A stretch of DNA of 64,000 bases from Sialis fuliginosa. Taxonomy: Eukaryota; Arthropoda; Insecta; Megaloptera; Sialidae. Shown here piece by piece: positions 25,001 through 36,918 of the stretch. The stretch lies in NCBI GenBank assembly GCA_961205875.1, contig OY540809.1:34360267-34424266 (forward strand), in the 5' to 3' direction. Under the pieces are notes generated by a model. The model ran no database searches, was not told where the DNA came from, and saw nothing but the letters and a program-made list of their open reading frames with translations. The position numbers and the translations under genes were made by a program. How positions within the stretch are numbered: the stretch's first letter is position 1; each line of letters opens with the position of its first letter.

Positions 25001-28000
25001 TGTATGTAATAATCACAAGGAAAAATAATAATAATATTAATAAGTAAATTAACAATAATATTTGACCAACAGGGTAGTATAGAACAAGGAGGTCCAGTGC
25101 CTCTGGCGCTGAGTCGTCTTCAGAAACAAAGTCGTCCATTAGGGAGAACACAGTCGTCGCCGTTACCGCTAGCCCATCCGGTACTAGAGGGCGGAGCAAC
25201 CAACGGCAGCGGTATCGGTACCGGCACCAGTGTAATAGTGGCAGGTGGAGGTGGGACGGTGCCGTCCTCTGCGCCACATCACATCAGACAGATGCCATAC
25301 CTAAGCCACCATGGGCTGCATCCGGCACATTACAGCAGGCTCGTTGAATATCCCGAGTACAGTGATAACGATAAGGTGAGATCAATAAATGTTTGGTTTG
25401 GTTTTAGTTTCTTATTTTATTAAAAATTTATTTTCATAAAAAAGTTAGGACTCATAACACATGTATCTAAAACTGTTACTGTAAAAATAAAAACAATTAA
25501 GTTTCTTCTGTATCCATACAAACATTATAGCCACGCGATGAACACTGTATATTCTTTAATAAATTGATTTTATATTTTCATTTTTAGGTTATTTTGTGAT
25601 ATATTATAAATAGTATTTTACACTTTCTTTAGCTTTTTTGACTTATTTAAAATTTGTATTAATGGGATTCCATCTATATAAATTATATAACAAAAATTAC
25701 CCATCTTTCTGGTAACAATTTAATAATTATGTAATATGTATTATGTATTCATTCAAGTCTACAATATTTAAATTTTATGTATCAGGTAATAGATTTGACC
25801 GGAGGTGGTGAGAAAGCTAATCACCAACTGCTACAACAGCAGCGTGACCTGATGATGCGGCACACACTGCAACTAAGTGGAGACGATGGGCGTGGCCGGC
25901 CGCTGGCTCGAGCGCTCTCGTCACCACTAGTGCATCTTGGCCCACCGCAGCACTCGCACCACCACACAGACATTCCCGCTGCACCTGTCTCCATCAATCT
26001 GACGGTGCCGAGAAAGAGGCCGGGAAGTCCACACACTCTCACTACAGGTGTGTTGCATTTCTTAAATATAATTTTACTTCCATGTTCTGAAAGAAATGGA
26101 AGTATTATAATACCATCAAAAAATCATGTCCGAGATAATGACAGATTCTGATTGTAGTAACTTGAAAACTTAAAGAAAAGTTAATTTCCGCATGGCGGCT
26201 GTGCGTGTGTGTGTCTGGATGTAAAATTTTCTTTCATTCACGATAACTACTGTAAAAATGCACTGATCTGAACTATTTTTGGGGAAAATGTTTGTCTCAG
26301 TGAGTACTCCAGACCTATTGATTTTGGTGCTGATCGGATTAGGGGTTTTGGAAATATTCGAAATTTTGTAACTTTTATCGTCTAAAAAGTGAACGTTGCG
26401 AGTATTATCTCACTAATTTTGATAAGATTTGGTATATTTGTAGTTCTATTGAACCTAAGGGACATTTATTATTTGTATGTGCCTAAACAGCCATTGAAAG
26501 GGTAAAAAACACCCTCAAAATTTGAATTTTTAATACTAATTAATACGTCATTAATTCATGTTGCCTTGGAAACAAATGCAACTATGTAAATTCAAATTGT
26601 CAAAGAAGTTGTTCTACAAATGTGTATTATGTTTTTGACATTAGGATATTAGAAAACTAATATTTATATACAAATGGCAATAACAGCTGTAATCGTCGTA
26701 AGTATACATATATGTTTTTTATGTATTACGAAATTTATATTCATAGTAGTAGGTTATATAAATAAAATATTTTTCAAATAATTTATATTTAAAAAGATAG
26801 AAAGAACATGGAAGTCATGTATGGTTCTCCATACCGAAATTTTTAGGATTCTGTAGGTCTAGACTAGAACCTTATTAATCACACTTTCTCATCCATCCGT
26901 CTTTGTCCTTTCTTGTCACAGCAAAATATCTCAAAACTTATAAGCTTGAAACTTAAAATTTTAACTTTAATTTGTATCTGTTATTCAAATAAAGTGGTGT
27001 TTATTAAAACATACTTTTCTAGCAATTTATTTTGTGTATTTTTTTTGCTCTTATTTATTATATTGTACTTTTTACAGGTTTGGCATTTGACAGTTTAATG
27101 TTGAAGCACGCGTGTATCTGCGGTAACAATTCAAACCATCCGGAACACGCCGGCCGGTTGCAGAGTATCTGGGCAAGACTCATTGAAACAGGGTTAGTCG
27201 GTCGCTGTGATCGCTTGCGTTCACGTAAAGCTACCATAGACGAGCTTCAGATGTGTCATTCCGAAGATCACACTTTACTCTTTGGTTAGTTTTATCAAAT
27301 TCATCTATTGTTTTGAATACAAATACTAGTTAATATATTGAACTTATTTATTCATAGTCAAACTTATTTCAGGCACAAATCCACTAAACCGTCAGAAAAT
27401 GGATATGAGCAAGCTATCGAAGCTTCCCATCAAGAGTTTCGTGCGTTTAGCCTGCGGAGGTATCGGTGTGGATTCTGACACGACGTGGAACGAAATACAC
27501 ACGGCTCCGGCCGCCCGCATGGCTGTAGGGTGTGTCGTAGACCTCGCTTTCAAGACTGTCCAGAGAGACATAAGGAACGGATTTGCGGTCGTCCGTCCAC
27601 CTGGTCACCATGCGGAGCCTGCTCAGGCCATGGGGTTTTGCTTCTTCAATTCTATAGGGATCGCTGCTCGACTCTTACAGCAGCGATTGGGTGTCCAGAA
27701 GATCCTTATTGTTGACTGGGTATGTTTAATATTATATATTATATATATATTTTGTATAATAAATAAAATAAGCATAAATTTACAATAAACTAACATTACT
27801 TCCATATTTCAGGATGTACATCATGGAAATGGTACGCAACAAATATTCTACGATGATCCACACGTACTGTTTATATCAATACATCGGCATGATGACGGGA
27901 ACTTCTTTCCTGGTACAGGAAGTCCTACAGAAGTATGTTTACAATTATATTCAGCCAATAATAAGTACCGTAACCAAGATTTTACAAATTGTATGAAAAA

Positions 28001-31000
28001 ATCAAATCAATTTTATAACATTCTTAACAGTGTGGACATGTTTAAGATAGCCAGAAGCTAAAACAGTTAACTTAATTAGTTATTATTTATATATTCTCTT
28101 AAAATTGGAAAATCAATAAAATAATAAGTTAATTGTTTTGGCTTCTGAATTTATAATATTTACTATTTTAACTAACTAATATAATGAACTTATTATATTT
28201 TCAGTGCGGTATTGGTCCAGGCCTTGGATTTAATGTCAATATTGCATGGTCGGGAGGCTTGGCTCCTCCATTAGGTGATGCAGAATATCTTGCTGCATTT
28301 AGGAGTATCGTTATACCCATTGCAAAGGTATAAAATCATGATGGGATAATAAATTGAACAAATACCGAATTTCGTTTGTTTGTAGGAATTTGCACCTGAA
28401 ATCATCCTGGTTTCTGCTGGGTTTGATGCATCTCTTGGACATTTGCCACCCCTCGGAGGTTACAAAGTCTCACCAGCGTGTTTCGGTCACATGACAAAAG
28501 AATTAATGCAGATCTGTGATGGAAAGGTTAGTTTATTAAATTCAATTATTAACTATATATTTTTTGTGATGCTTAATGACATTTTACTTCTGAAAACTCT
28601 TATTAATTAGACTTAAAGGCGTTTTTGGTATTGACCAAGAAAAAATTAAACCACTAAAACCATTGATTTAAAAAGTAACCCCGAACATGTAACAACAGGA
28701 TAAATCTATTTATAAGGGTAGTCAAAATTAGTCTAACAGGACTTCATACCCCAAAAGAGGCTTCATCGGAATTATCACATTCTTCCAATTGCGATTCATA
28801 TTTTCATTACCCAAGCAGTTTTTTTTGTATAGCTTTTTTTGTCAGAAGGGGTTTTGTAGAACCATTTTGTACCATGGTGCGTTAGATCGTTGACAATGTT
28901 TGTTTATTGACTATACCTTTTACAATATAAATTCACACTTATGAAACATAATTTCACATATATATAAAGCTTAACGTCTCTCTGTCTGTCTGTCCGTTAG
29001 TGCGTTTATCACTCGAGAACCACTTATCCGATTTACGTGTTTTTTTTTTAATTCATAGGTACGTTCTCTGGCCAGGTTATAGGCTATATTTTGTTACGTT
29101 AAGTAACATAACAACTAAGCAGTGACGATAATAGTAAATCAAGTCGGAATAATTTTTGCCGTCGGCGCGCTAGTTTGCAATACGCTGCCTAAACCGTTCA
29201 ATATAGAACAAAATAGTGTATTAAAGAATTGTGTAGAATCATAAGTTCTACAATAAAGTCCCCGACACTATTTATCTAACTTTTATATTTAAGCCACAAT
29301 GACTGCTTTTATGTTACAAAGAAAACATAAAATATTTGGGTTCTGTTTACATGGACTTATGACCTGCAAAACATTAATCCTTATCGAAATAAATGATTTC
29401 ATCGTCATAAGTACTTAATTTACAGCATTTTACAGCATCCAATTTGGTCGTATAGTTTAGAAAATATCTTAAAATAAATTTATAAAGATAACATATTAAA
29501 TGTATGGTGTCGTGCCGCATCGAAGTGATGTACAACAGACTGGATTCGCTTACACTCGGTAGATATTCGGATTCCCTCGGCTGATCGTCTGAGTTTATTT
29601 TGTTTTCAATAATTAACATTTAAATTTAAACAGAACACAAATTATTTGTACTTTTTTCTTCTGATTCGTTTTTGTTAGGTAATTTAGGTATTGATATGTT
29701 ATTATTACAATAATAGCTAATCGTGTTTGTACTTAATTAATTAAACTATATTTTTCAAAAATCCTAAACAATAATTCCGTAGTCTACGCGAGCGAAGCCG
29801 CGTGGGCACTGCTAGTTTCACATATAACGTTGGGAAAATTAATTTTTTAAGTGTGAAATTAAATTCAACAAAAGAATACATGTTTAAAGTTTTTTTTTAT
29901 TCCTTATTATATTAATTAACCTTAGGACACTATACAGGGGTTAACCAAATCCCAAAAAAATTTAATAAGATCTTCCTGGTGTAATGATACAGCATAATAT
30001 CGTTCGACATCGAGCAATGTCTTCCAAAATACTCATTCAAAATTCTAAAATGATTGGTGCTTGATTGTTAACACATGTATAGTTCAATATACATGCATTC
30101 TGCCCTGGATATGTCGTTTTACTCAGGGCTTCGAACCGTTATTTTTTTTGTTTCGGTTTTCGTTCCGGTTCGAGTAAAAAAATATATTTCGGTTCGGTTC
30201 CGGTTTTCGTTCCGAAATAAATATCGGTTTTTTCGGTTTTCGGTTCAGTTCCGAGTGTTTAATTAAAAAAAAAAAGTTCTACTATAATTTAGAACATTTT
30301 ATGGTACTTGTATGATAGTACGAACGACTATTGAAATGGGAAATAAGATCATGTTAACGCGCGTATTTTAACATGTACTGAACCGTTAAAACCGATATTT
30401 TTATTTCGGTTCTGTTCCGGTTTTCGTTCCGACAAAAAATAACGGTTTTTTCGGTTTTCGGTTTAGTTCCGGTTCGAAGCCCTGGTTTTACTAACGATTT
30501 AAAGGAACTCTACTTAAAAAAAAACATTGCTAATGTGGCAATTTAAGAAATTTCACAACATCTTGGATATGCAAACCATGTCGAACGATATTATGCTGCA
30601 TCATTGTGCCAGGAAAACCTTATTGAAATGTGATATAATTAACATGTATATTTAATATTATAAGGAATAAAATACTTAAATCTGATTTGTTGATATTAAT
30701 TTCACACTTGATAAATTAATTTTCCTATATGTGAATTAGTTTTCATTTGTGTGAAATCTGTTTTCATTAATGTGAAATTATGTTTCATAAGTGTGAATTT
30801 ATACTGTAAAAGGTATAGTTGACACTTTTGCAGTTGCTTTCCATGACATTTTCAGATGCATAGGAATCAATTTTTAAATCTTTTGGTGTATGCGGTACTC
30901 AAAACCAAGTCTCTCTGTGTACCAAGTTGTAGGGAACGATACTTTCTACCTGTTCCTTTATAAGTTATCAATATATCCAGTTTCCAAACATAAATCTTCT

Positions 31001-32310
31001 GTCATGCTCTTATTAGACAGACTGTAGTTATAACCTTTTTTACCAAGGTTAGTAAAGTAATAGGTTGCCTCATAACTCTGGCGGGGAGTGGCATGAGAGG
31101 GGAGAACGCGTCATCGTGAGGAACTCTTTGACATTATAAATGGCTGTCAAACTATATTTACTCTTTATTTTAGTTAAGCTGATTTATTGTAAGTTGTTTT
31201 TAAATATTTTCATTTGATATTGATAGTGTACTGAGTTTTAAATCTAAATTTTTATTATTTTATTATTATAAATTATAGTTTTAAACAAGTGTTTTTTTAT
31301 GTGTAACCAAGAAATGTATTTTCTTTAAGCATTGATTTCTGACATCATTTTAAAGTTTTTATAAAAAAATATTATATGTAATAATTTGTGCTTCTGTAAT
31401 AAACAATAATATTTACTTTTTTTAAATACAAATATCCAAAAATTCGAAATAATTTGAAAAAAACTTAATATATGAAACAACGTTGAAAGGTTCCTCAGGG
31501 TGACGTCATCACACGCAGCCGCTGATTGGTCAAAAAGTTATGAGGCAACCTATACATATACTAACCTTGCTTTTTTACTACCAAAAGATAAAATCTGTGT
31601 TAATTTGAACTGTGTATCAATTTGTGTAACAGGTGGTGCTCGCTTTAGAGGGAGGTTACGACTTGCCAGCAATCTGTGACTCCGCAGAGGAGTGTGTAAG
31701 GGTGCTCTTGGGTGATGACCCATCACCTGTATCGCAAGAGGAGCTCGTTCGACAGCCATGTCAGAATGCTATAGACACATTACAGAAAACTATCGCTGTA
31801 CAAGTAAGTATACATTAATTTAAACTGTTGTTTCATTGTTTTAATAACGAATTGTTTATTTTACAGTTATCGCATTGGCCGTGTATAAAGCGTACAGCTC
31901 ATGTTGCGTTGTGTTCATCGCTCGAAGCTGCTAAGCTAGAAACTGAAGAAACGGAAACAGTAACGGCAATGGCCAGCTTATCTATGAAGCAAAAGTCTAT
32001 GTGAGTATTTAGATTAACATAAAATGATTTTAAACTAAATATATATACCGTAACTTGACATATGTTTTGACTTTACAAGAAGTCCTCATCAGGAGCCTAA
32101 TAGTTCCAAACTTGTTGTGAAGTCGAAACACACGTCGAGTGACATTATTGTTTTTTTTTGTGGTTAAGGTGTACATATTTAGTTTATGTGACTAAGTTTC
32201 TCCGTTTTCCAGTAATAAAATGATTTTTATATACTGATTTTTATTGTACGTTTTTTAGGACAAGTATACATTCCTGTGCAGTATCAGTAGAGCCAATGGA
32301 AAACAATTAA
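22070..32310 (+). CDS. HDAC4: Class IIa histone deacetylase, HDAC4-like (5' partial, 17 exons)
   Basis: Exons: 22070 (or 22091)-22216, 22883-22962, 23027-23139, 23593-23715, 23844-23941, 24004-24132, 24356-24541, 25073-25375, 25786-26047, 27078-27284, 27373-27719, 27813-27932, 28205-28327, 28386-28526, 31633-31803, 31867-32000, 32259-32310. All joins have GT/AG sites and matching phase, giving about 904 residues counted from 22091. In order: a Glu/Gln-rich helix ending [13 protein letters not shown]; a basic nuclear-localisation region; three 14-3-3-type serines (RKTASEP S108, GRTQSSP S313, ARALSSP S431); a deacetylase domain from about 474 to 843; and a C-terminal export-like segment TVTAMASLS. 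Catalytic motifs are RPPGHHAE (617-624), DVHHGNGT (zinc ligands D659, H661), SAGFDA (D753) and LEGGYDL (Y795). Known family role: nucleocytoplasmic corepressor of MEF2-type factors, controlled by phosphorylation and 14-3-3 binding. The N-terminal MEF2-binding exons were not found; the first exon seen begins at a splice acceptor, so they lie upstream or were missed. The acceptor choice (22068/69 or 22089/90) is uncertain. Confidence 0.95.
26048..27077 (+). other. HDAC4 intron, 1.0 kb
   Basis: Separates the exon with the third 14-3-3 site from the first deacetylase-domain exon. Around 26190-26420 the sequence resembles generic repetitive DNA (GTGTGTGTCTGGATG, CTGATCGGATTAGGGGTTTT) but no terminal repeats are visible. 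Confidence 0.35.
28962..29815 (+). mobile_element. Helitron-like element, copy B, with 3' terminus
   Basis: Starts TATATAAAGCTTAACGTCTC. Near its end lies the hairpin ACGCG-agcgaagc-CGCGT, followed by GGGCACTGCTAGT. A short hairpin a few bases before CTAG is the Helitron 3' hallmark. No Rep/helicase coding, so non-autonomous. Copies A and C match over most of the length. Confidence 0.8.
30124..30484. mobile_element. hAT-type MITE made of CGGTT-type repeats
   Basis: Ends CAGGGCTTCGAACCG and CGGTTCGAAGCCCTG, with perfect duplication GTTTTACT at 30116-30123 and 30485-30492. Both subterminal regions consist of repeated TTCGGTT / TTTCGTTCCGG units. The open frame here is just this repeat. Confidence 0.85.
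31043..31570. mobile_element. Foldback MITE just before the HDAC4 catalytic-Tyr exon
   Basis: Inverted ends carry AAGGTTAGTAAAGTAATAGG and, strongest, AGGTTGCCTCATAACT at 31062 against AGTTATGAGGCAACCT near 31537. It ends about 60 bases before the exon at 31633. Confidence 0.7.
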
Positions 32311-32867
32311 GAATGTCTGTCACTGCGCTTTAATTATATTATAATTATTATATTTTAAAGAAAATATTATATAAAAAATATATTATTATATGAGAGTATT
32401 TCACGAAATGTAGTCTATATCTTTATGAAATGTTTTATTTTTGTTAAATAAAAATTTATATGAAATATATAATTATTGTTGCTCTGAATATATAATACTT
32501 TAATGATATTTTGTACGTGTCATTATTTATAACCTAAATATCATGATTGTTTTTTATTTTTTAAATAAAACTGACTGAAAAAACAATTATTTATTATATA
32601 TATTCATAAGTGCAATGATTATATTACATATTTAAGTAAGTATGTTGTATTTTTATTATTTAGATCCATTTTAAAATTACCTCCAAATCTGTGTTTAACA
32701 ACTAGCGCTACTTGTGGTAAGTGGTGGTGGTGGTAACTATTTTTATCACGTGGGTTTGTGCACATTGGATAGATTTGACAACATGAAAACAAATATTATA
32801 TTTATAACGAAGTACATACATAGTAAAATAACATTAATATATTAATTCTACCTTTGCTTCCATAAAA
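32311..32867 (+). promoter_or_regulatory. HDAC4 3' UTR and fused 5' region
   Basis: This 557-base AT-rich spacer must hold the HDAC4 3' end and the fused promoter and 5' UTR, unless the two genes share a transcript. Apart from the AATAAA at 32447 I see no clear core promoter motif. The spacer is free of the transposons that fill most other gaps, which suggests constraint or chance in a short interval. Confidence 0.4.
32447..32452 (+). terminator. Poly(A) signal for the HDAC4-like gene
   Basis: A canonical AATAAA lies 137 bases after the HDAC4-like TAA, in AT-rich sequence before the fused start. It is the first clear signal for the form ending at 32310. Its use is inferred. Confidence 0.5.
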
Positions 32868-35855
32868 ATGGATAAATATGAGGTCCTCGGTTTGGTAGGC
32901 GAAGGATCTTTTGGCCGGGTTTACAAAGCTAAACGTAATTCCGATGGACAGAATGTTGCATTAAAGGTTATAAGAAAGGTAAACAATAATTCATAACTCA
33001 ATTCCAATGCAGCAGTAAAATTTATAACACGTAATGTTCTTTAGAGAGGACGATCACAAAAAGAATTAAGAGGATTGAGGCGGGAGTGTGAAATTCAACA
33101 ACATCTTCATCATCCAAATATAATTCAAATGTTAGATTCGTTTGAAACTGAGAACGAAGTATGTTATTGATGATAAAAATTGATTGTAAAAGTGATTAAC
33201 AAGTATACTATTTACAGATAGTTGTCATAACTGAATTTGCTCATACAGAATTACATGTGATCCTTGGAAAAGAAGGTTTTCTAGCTGAAGATAGAGTTCG
33301 AACAATAGCATGGGATTTAGTATCTGCTTTATATTATTTGCATTCACACAGAGTTCTACATAGGTATACAATAATAATTTACTTATGTTTTAAATTAATA
33401 TCATTCTGACATAAATACAAATTTGTAGAGATCTAAAACCGCAAAATATTCTACTCGATAAGGAAGGTGTAGCAAAGCTTTGTGATTTTGGGTTTGCCCG
33501 TAATATGAGCACAGGAACACACGTGCTTACGTCTATAAAAGGCACACCTCTCTACATGGCACCTGAATTAATAGAAGAACGGCCGTATGACCACAGTGCA
33601 GATCTTTGGTCGTTGGGTTGTATTTTGTATGAGTTGTTAGTTGGAGCCCCACCGTTTTGCACAACATCTATTTTACACTTAGTTAGGCTGATTAGACATG
33701 AACAAGTACAATGGCCTGGTTTTATTTCGCATTCTTGTGTTTCGTTTCTGCAGGTATATTGTGATGTATATTTATTTGTTTTATTAAAATTTTACTGATG
33801 TCCAAACATCTATAAATAAAATGCATTGCTTTAAATATGATACTAAAACATTAAAAAATAAATACGTTATTGAAATTAATGTACATATGTCTAAGTAATA
33901 TAAATAACGCTGTTCTTTTTTATTAGGGATTATTACAAAAAGATCCACTCAAAAGAATGACATGGCCAGAAATTCTAGAACATCCATATGTAACAGGGCA
34001 TATTTTAATTACAGAAGATTCACAAACTTTATCGTTAACTAAACCGTTACCTTTACCGCAGCTTGAAGTAAAAGAAAAACAACAGAATGATTTAGCGAAT
34101 AAATCAAATTTAAAAACAAATACTGTACACAATAATAAATCTTCAGATGATGAAAATAAATGTAAAGAGAATAAAATGACACAATCTTTGAATTTAACTG
34201 TACATGAAGATACTAAAGCAAAACATGTAACAAAAAGCGATGGTGCAAAAATTGTTAAAGAAACATCAGTTGCAAAAAAATCAATAAGTACTGAGACTAC
34301 GCCATATAAGTCACATCCTCCATCTTGTCGTGATGGACATTTAAATAAACTAAGTCAGAATCTTGATAACTTTGCTAAGAAGTTAAATATATCAGATAAA
34401 AGAAAAAGTGATAACACATGTAAAGATTTTGTTTTAAGCGAGGAGAATATTTCAAAAAAAACAATGGAATTTGATAGGAAACTTTCAAATGTAGATTTAG
34501 GACAAAATATCGAACGAAAGACCAGCAGTTTTATTACGGAATCGAAAGATAAAAAAGAAAATCGAGGAGGTACATAAGATTATTTTTTTATTTAAAGCAC
34601 ATATCTTGTATTTCATTTATTTGTAGATAATATAATAAAAATCAACTCTCTAAAAGATTGGGATATCGGTGACACTCAACAGCCATTAGAATGTGATGAA
34701 TGGCTTGCTTTTTTACATAAATCTATGAGAGAAATAATATCCGGCGAGTTGGCATCATTGTTGCAACCAAATTTAACAAGTGTGGTAATCGCTCCATTAC
34801 GAAATCCAGCTGCAAGTCCACAAGTGATAGAAAATGTAGCGACTCTATTATCATTACCTTTTGTTGTAGAAGATGTGAAAGAAGAAAGTCAAAATCAAAT
34901 TCAGAATGTAAATCATTTTGTAAATTGATTTTTAAATATATGTACATAAAATAATATTTATTTTTTTAGGTGTATATAGAAGTAAAGCTAGTTCCAAACT
35001 TAATTTATGCATCGCAACTAATGATCAAGATACAACAAACAGATGGCAGTAGTTCTAACAGCACTCCGACTAACATGTCACAATCGACAAACATCCCTTC
35101 ACGATCTATATCTGACCTATCGGCAGACGAACTCCAAGCACTTCAAGCAATATTTGTCCTAGTCAATAACTTAGTCCATAGAGCAAACTCGTTTGCATGT
35201 CAATTTTGTGATGCAGTCGTTTTGTTGAATGCTGTTCCTGTGTTGAAGAAGTTTTTGAATTTATGTAAGTATAATATATTTGCAATTAAAATAACCTTTT
35301 CAGAAGTCAAAATGTAATAATTTTTTTTGTTCTTTAATTTCAGCTAAACGTAAACTACGAATAGTTACTGACATAATTGCAATATTAATCCGAGTTTTAT
35401 GCGTTCTACCTGAAAATGCTGAACTCATAGAAAATATAATACTATCTAAAGATAGTTCCGATAGCCACATAAACTTGGTCAGTCTGTTACGACATTCAAG
35501 TTCACTACTCAGGGCAAGAACATGTGTTTTACTACGATTACTTGCAAGATTTAGCTGTAGAGCACTGCAACTTAACTGGAATCGAATTGTAAAAGATACT
35601 CTTGAAGCGTTGATGTATGATTCAATTGAAACTGTTCGAAATGTATGTAGTTTTGTTTTTGTTTTTTTAAATAACATCTTTTTTCTAGTAATTGAATATT
35701 TATAAAATTTTAACAAGAAAAAATGATGTTATAGTTTCTATATTATTTTGTTATGTTATTTTTAGGCTGCAGAAGCATCAGTTCAAGAACTGCGCCATTT
35801 ATCGTTCTACGAAATAAATACTGATACTAAAGATGTGATCGAAAGCAATACATAA
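32868..35855 (+). CDS. fu: Serine/threonine kinase Fused (STK36 family), complete
   Basis: Nine exons: 32868-32978, 33045-33158, 33218-33363, 33429-33753, 33927-34569, 34627-34907, 34970-35264, 35344-35642, 35766-35855. Together they code 767 residues; I recall Drosophila Fused as about 805. The start ATG sits in aaaaATGG and opens the kinase fold directly. The N-terminal kinase domain (about 4-253) has the glycine loop GEGSFG (11-16), ATP lysine K33, HRDLKPQN (123-130), DFG (143-145) and APE (168-170). The activation loop [18 protein letters not shown] aligns without gaps to Drosophila Fused, including T154, T158 and S159. Residues after about 254 form a Lys/Ser/Asn-rich linker, then a helical C-terminal region that should correspond to the regulatory domain contacting Cos2 and Su(fu). 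Known role: cytoplasmic Hedgehog-pathway kinase. The gene lies 557 bases downstream of HDAC4 on the same strand, with its own start and poly(A) signal. Confidence 0.96.
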
Positions 35856-35931
35856 TGTTAAAATTATTTTTTTAAAAGATCAAATAAGCAAATTATTATA
35901 TACTATTTACATAATTTATAATACTCGTATA

Positions 35932-35937
35932 AATAAA
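35932..35937 (+). terminator. Poly(A) signal for fused
   Basis: AATAAA lies 77 bases after the fused stop codon, inside AT-rich sequence. Use as the cleavage signal is inferred. Confidence 0.5.
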
Positions 35938-36500
35938 TGATTCGAAATTAGAAAATATTTCAATTTAATATCTTAACAATTTGTTTCCGCGAGGTAAAAA
36001 AATTTGTTATACGTAAAATATTTTTAAATACATTTTATTTATTAAATTTATTTATAAATACATATAGCTCCCAATTTATACAAAATCATCGACTAGTAAT
36101 CTGCATATTCTAAGGCAGTTTCTGGAAACCTAACTTCAGAGAGACAGCTAAATATTTTTATCAGATATAGCATGTTTCTAAAAACTATAATAGCTCTGTC
36201 TCTTCTGAAGCAGGTGCACCAACCTCTGCTGATATTCATGTTAATTTTAATGAGTGATATTATTTAATAAATAGGTGATCGATGTTGCAGATTTATTAAT
36301 TTTAAAGTTCACCTCAACTGATATTTTTTATGGTAAGTAATGATATTGCACATATAAATTAATTATGCAGTATGAGGTTATTATTTTTTCTTTAATTCAC
36401 TCATTTTATCTAGAATAAATAGTTAATTGATAGTTCGAAGCAAATGCTTAATACTTTATTTAATTATCAATGAAACACTTATTCTAGACAGAAATTTTAG

Positions 36501-36779
36501 TACAGTCGGGACTCGTTTATTGTAAGTCTCGTTTATCTGAAATGCCGAGTTTCGTTTATTCTAAATTTTTTCTCCTTCACCTCCCACCATTCATGGCGTA
36601 AACGAACATATTTTTGAAATTTTTGAATACGTCTTCGTGGTGACGCCAATTCCCGCGCCAACGCTGATTGATCAAGGATCTATACATAACTTGGTGGTAG
36701 CCCCTCTCGATTTATAATAAACGCGACTTTCTCGTGTCAAACGATTCAGAAGGCTTAGAATAAACGAGTCCCGACTGTA
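36501..36779. mobile_element. Tigger/pogo-like MITE between convergent genes
   Basis: The ends are ACAGTCGGGACTCGTTTATT in inverted orientation, flanked by TA on both sides (36501-36502 and 36778-36779). Element length is about 275 bases with no coding capacity. The terminal sequence resembles pogo/Tigger-type Tc1-mariner elements. It lies between the tail-to-tail 3' ends of fused and the FAM184-like gene. Confidence 0.8.
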
Positions 36780-36896
36780 TTTTGTTCAATTTAAATGAAT
36801 GATATGTCCATATATCAAACAATCATAACCATTATTTCCATTTTACTTGAGTCTTATTTAATATCACACAGTAGTTATCCAACTACTACTGATTAT

Positions 36897-36902
36897 TTTA
36901 TT
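36897..36902 (-). terminator. Poly(A) signal for the FAM184-like gene
   Basis: TTTATT on the + strand reads AATAAA on the - strand, 17 bases beyond the TGA stop. If it is used, the 3' UTR would be very short. Confidence 0.4.
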
Positions 36903-36918
36903 GACAAAAAAAATTAAA

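Larger units (their letters stand above)
28910..30820. mobile_element. Foldback element in an HDAC4 intron, with two nested insertions
   Basis: Outer arms ACTATACCTTTTACAATATA and TATACTGTAAAAGGTATAGT continue inward as ATTCACACTTATGAAACATA. Deeper, AGCATAATATCGTTCGACAT pairs with its inverse near 30580. A Helitron-like copy (28962-29815) interrupts the left arm and a hAT MITE (30124-30484) sits in the loop. It fills most of the 3.1 kb intron before the exon carrying the catalytic Tyr. Confidence 0.8.

Noticed and set aside
25821-26042. 73-residue Cys/Arg-rich frame on the - strand
   Set aside because: Mirror of the His/Pro/Leu-rich HDAC4 exon at 25786-26047.
35300-35716. 138-residue frame on the - strand
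   Set aside because: Antisense to the fused C-terminal exons, which are well supported by splice phase.
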